DNA from: Streptomyces ureilyticus
GTDB taxonomy: Bacteria; Actinomycetota; Actinomycetes; Streptomycetales; Streptomycetaceae
NCBI RefSeq assembly: GCF_011045025.1
Contig: NZ_JAAKZX010000101.1
Location: 1 to 33,062 of the forward strand
Direction of reading: 5' to 3'
DNA length: 33,062 bases
Shown one piece after another: positions 31,242 to 33,062 of this stretch. The number at the start of each line of letters is the position of its first letter. Positions within the stretch are counted from its first letter, which is position 1. Made by a program: the position numbers and the translations under genes. The notes beneath the pieces are model-generated. The model ran no database searches. It worked only from the letters and a program-made list of their open reading frames with translations, and was not told where the DNA came from.

Positions 31242-31568
31242 ACCGCCGATCCGGCTCGGGGCTGCGGGTCCCCATCTCCGGTGAACAGGCCATAAAGGCA
31301 TCCCACACTCTGTGGGGCGGAGGCCACCAAGAGCGGGGCTGCCCGGCGAGTCGTGAGCCAGGCCATCGGCCGGTCCAAGGCGAAGGCAGCTTGTCAGCGC
31401 GGTGCGAACTCAGGTCGCGGAGACGTGACGGCGTCGTTCGCGTCCATGCATTCCCTGGTGACTACCCGTGCACCCACCGGCACGCACCGACCGGTGGATC
31501 GGGCGAGGGTCGAGGAAAGCCCCGTACCCGATTCCGGAGCGGGTGCCGGATCGCCCAGGAGAGTACTG
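31242..31568 (+). promoter_or_regulatory. Upstream region of the aldehyde dehydrogenase gene
   Basis: No gene supported. CCACCGG (31474-31480), a 10-bp centre and CCGGTGG (31491-31497) form a perfect 7-bp inverted repeat about 70 bases before the start, a candidate operator or leader hairpin. Confidence 0.35.
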
Positions 31569-33014
31569 ATGGACCATCGTTACGAACAGCTCTACATCGG
31601 CGGGGAGTGGGTACGGCCCTCCAGCAGCCGTCTCATCACCGCTGTCAACCCGAGCACGGAGGACGCTCTCGGCAGCGTGCCCGAAGGGTTGGAGGCGGAC
31701 GTCGACCGCGCGGTCGACGCCGCGCGCCGGGCCTGCGACGAGCCCGGAGGATGGGCGAGTTGGGAACCGGAGCGCCGCGCCGACGTCATGGAGCGCTTCG
31801 CCGCGCAACTCGAAGCGCGGGCGGACCGTATCGCGACGCTGGTCAGCAGCCAGAACGGTCTGCCGATCAGCATGGCCCGGCAGCTGGAGGTCGGCTATCC
31901 GACCGCGGTGCTGCGCTATTACGCCGGGCTGGCCCGCACGACAGCCTTCACCGAGGTACGGGCCGGGCTGCTCGGTGGCTCGGTGGAGGTGCGCAGGGTT
32001 CCGGTCGGGGTCGTGGCGGCGATCGTGCCGTGGAATTACCCGCAGGTGCTGTCCATGTTCAAGATCGCACCGGCGATGGCCGCCGGGTGCACGGTGGTCC
32101 TCAAGCCCTCCCCGGAGGCCATGCTCGATTCGTTCCTCGTGGCCGAGGCGGCCGAGGCGGCCGGTGTCCCGGCTGGAGTGCTGAATGTCGTGCCGGGCGG
32201 CCGCGAGGCCGGTGCTCATCTCGTGTCCCACCCCGGGGTGGACAAGGTGGCGTTCACCGGTTCCACGGCGGCCGGCCGGGCCATCGCCGAGACCTGTGGC
32301 CGGCTGCTGCGCCCGGTGACCCTGGAACTCGGGGGCAAGTCGGCGGGCATCGTCCTGGACGACGCCGTACTGGACCCGGCGAGGATCGGGCAGGACCTGG
32401 TCGCCGCCACGCTGACGAACAACGGCCAGACATGCTTCCTCAGCACCCGCATCCTGGCCCCCCGCAGCCGCTACACCGAGGTCGTCGACCTGGTCACCCA
32501 CCTGGTCCGCACCCTGCCCGTGGGGGACGCACTGGACGAGCGCACCCTCATCGGTCCGATGGCCACCCCGCAGCAACGGGACCGCGTCGAGGGCTACATC
32601 GCGAAGGGGCGCAGCGAAGGCGCCCGCCTCACCACCGGCGGTGGACGCCCCGCCGACCTGGACAAGGGCTGGTTCGTGGAGCCCACGGTCTTCGCCGACG
32701 TCGACAACGGCTTCGTCGTCGCGCAGGAGGAGATCTTCGGGCCCGTGCTCTGCGTGATCCCGTACGACGACGTCGAAGACGCCGTCCATATCGCCAATGA
32801 CTCCGACTACGGCCTCGGCGGCACCGTCTGGACCTCGGACCCCGAGCGGGGAGCGGCCGTCGCCCGGCGCGTGCGGACCGGCACCATCGGTGTGAACCGC
32901 TACCTTCCCGACCCCGTCGCTCCCTTCGGCGGCGTCAAGGCGAGCGGGCTGGGCAGTGAACTCGGGCCCGAGGGCCTGGAGTCGTACCTGCAGATCCAGT
33001 CGGTCTACTGCTGA
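31569..33014 (+). CDS. NAD(P)-dependent aldehyde dehydrogenase
   Basis: 481 residues, full length for the ALDH superfamily. The nucleophile is C289 in NNGQTCFLS and the general base is E253 in TLELGGKSAG. N156 (PWNYP) and K179 (VLKPSP) are present, as is the FTGST nucleotide motif (229-233). The C-terminal EEIFGPVL and PFGGVKASGLG motifs are intact. It would oxidise an aldehyde to the acid. The ATG at 31569 has AGGAGAG six bases upstream; the preceding 72 open codons are not ALDH-like. Its neighbours (importer, amidohydrolase remnant, and the CoA-ester operon farther left) suggest a catabolic role. It resembles betaine/phenylacetaldehyde-type enzymes only in general terms, so the substrate is not called. 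Confidence 0.95.
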   Translation: MDHRYEQLYIGGEWVRPSSSRLITAVNPSTEDALGSVPEGLEADVDRAVDAARRACDEPGGWASWEPERRADVMERFAAQLEARADRIATLVSSQNGLPISMARQLEVGYPTAVLRYYAGLARTTAFTEVRAGLLGGSVEVRRVPVGVVAAIVPWNYPQVLSMFKIAPAMAAGCTVVLKPSPEAMLDSFLVAEAAEAAGVPAGVLNVVPGGREAGAHLVSHPGVDKVAFTGSTAAGRAIAETCGRLLRPVTLELGGKSAGIVLDDAVLDPARIGQDLVAATLTNNGQTCFLSTRILAPRSRYTEVVDLVTHLVRTLPVGDALDERTLIGPMATPQQRDRVEGYIAKGRSEGARLTTGGGRPADLDKGWFVEPTVFADVDNGFVVAQEEIFGPVLCVIPYDDVEDAVHIANDSDYGLGGTVWTSDPERGAAVARRVRTGTIGVNRYLPDPVAPFGGVKASGLGSELGPEGLESYLQIQSVYC

Positions 33015-33062
33015 GCACGGCGAGCGCAGAGAGAGGGGCCCCGACCGCTATGGCTGTCTCTT

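Noticed and set aside
33050..33062. A possible start of a further gene (ATG at 33050) after the aldehyde dehydrogenase
   Set aside because: Only four codons are in the window and the nearest purine-rich site is about 12 bases away, so it cannot be supported.

Overview
The window is very GC-rich, has strong G/C third-position bias and GTGA/ATGA gene overlaps, and carries many families typical of Streptomyces: secreted chitin enzymes with a DasR-type operator, a BTAD/SARP-family regulator, DUF2637, and IS5-type transposase debris. A Streptomyces or close relative is the likely host. This is inferred from gene content; no marker gene was available to fix the species.

Region 1 (1-5711, +) is a compact fatty-acid-like catabolic operon. 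It starts with the frameshifted tail of a CaiB/BaiF CoA-transferase, followed by acyl-CoA ligase, thiolase, acyl-CoA dehydrogenase and a second, intact CaiB/BaiF CoA-transferase. The genes abut or overlap, and the set could activate an acid as its CoA ester, oxidise it and cleave it. The substrate cannot be read from the sequence.

Region 2 (5712-12590) is a polysaccharide and housekeeping-type stretch. It holds a small secreted chitin-active LPMO (AA10) behind a promoter containing a dre-like DasR site, a single-domain GH19 chitinase, a WD40 remnant, a secreted GH5 glycoside hydrolase on the minus strand, a sirtuin and an alpha/beta hydrolase. A 32-nt piece identical in look to the 3' end of RNase P RNA lies between the GH5 and sirtuin genes.

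Region 3 (12611-26650) is an accessory island. Its left edge is a truncated LacI-type regulator fused to an IS5-family transposase tail. Its right edge is a transposase fragment, a frameshifted DUF2637 gene (an actinomycete integrative-element family) and a serine-recombinase tail. Between them lie two gene sets that look intact. (a) A six-gene minus-strand operon (21680 to 13619) diverges from a BTAD regulator. It encodes an 81-aa protein, a 772-aa protein with cationic amphipathic segments, a HEGGH metallopeptidase, a protein with a long Pro/Ala/Val spacer, a 424-aa unknown, and an M15 peptidase + DUF2272-like + peptidoglycan-binding protein without a signal peptide. (b) A two-gene + strand unit encodes an FHA-domain membrane protein and a 129-aa protein that share a 20-residue Gly/Asn/Gln-rich motif resembling bacterial amyloid-signalling motifs. 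These two are the best candidates for undescribed systems.

Region 4 (26944-33014, +) returns to catabolism: a ribose-type ABC importer (Tat lipoprotein binding protein, double ATPase with an unusual ~100-aa linker, permease), a decayed amidohydrolase next to a G10 tract, and an intact aldehyde dehydrogenase at the right end.
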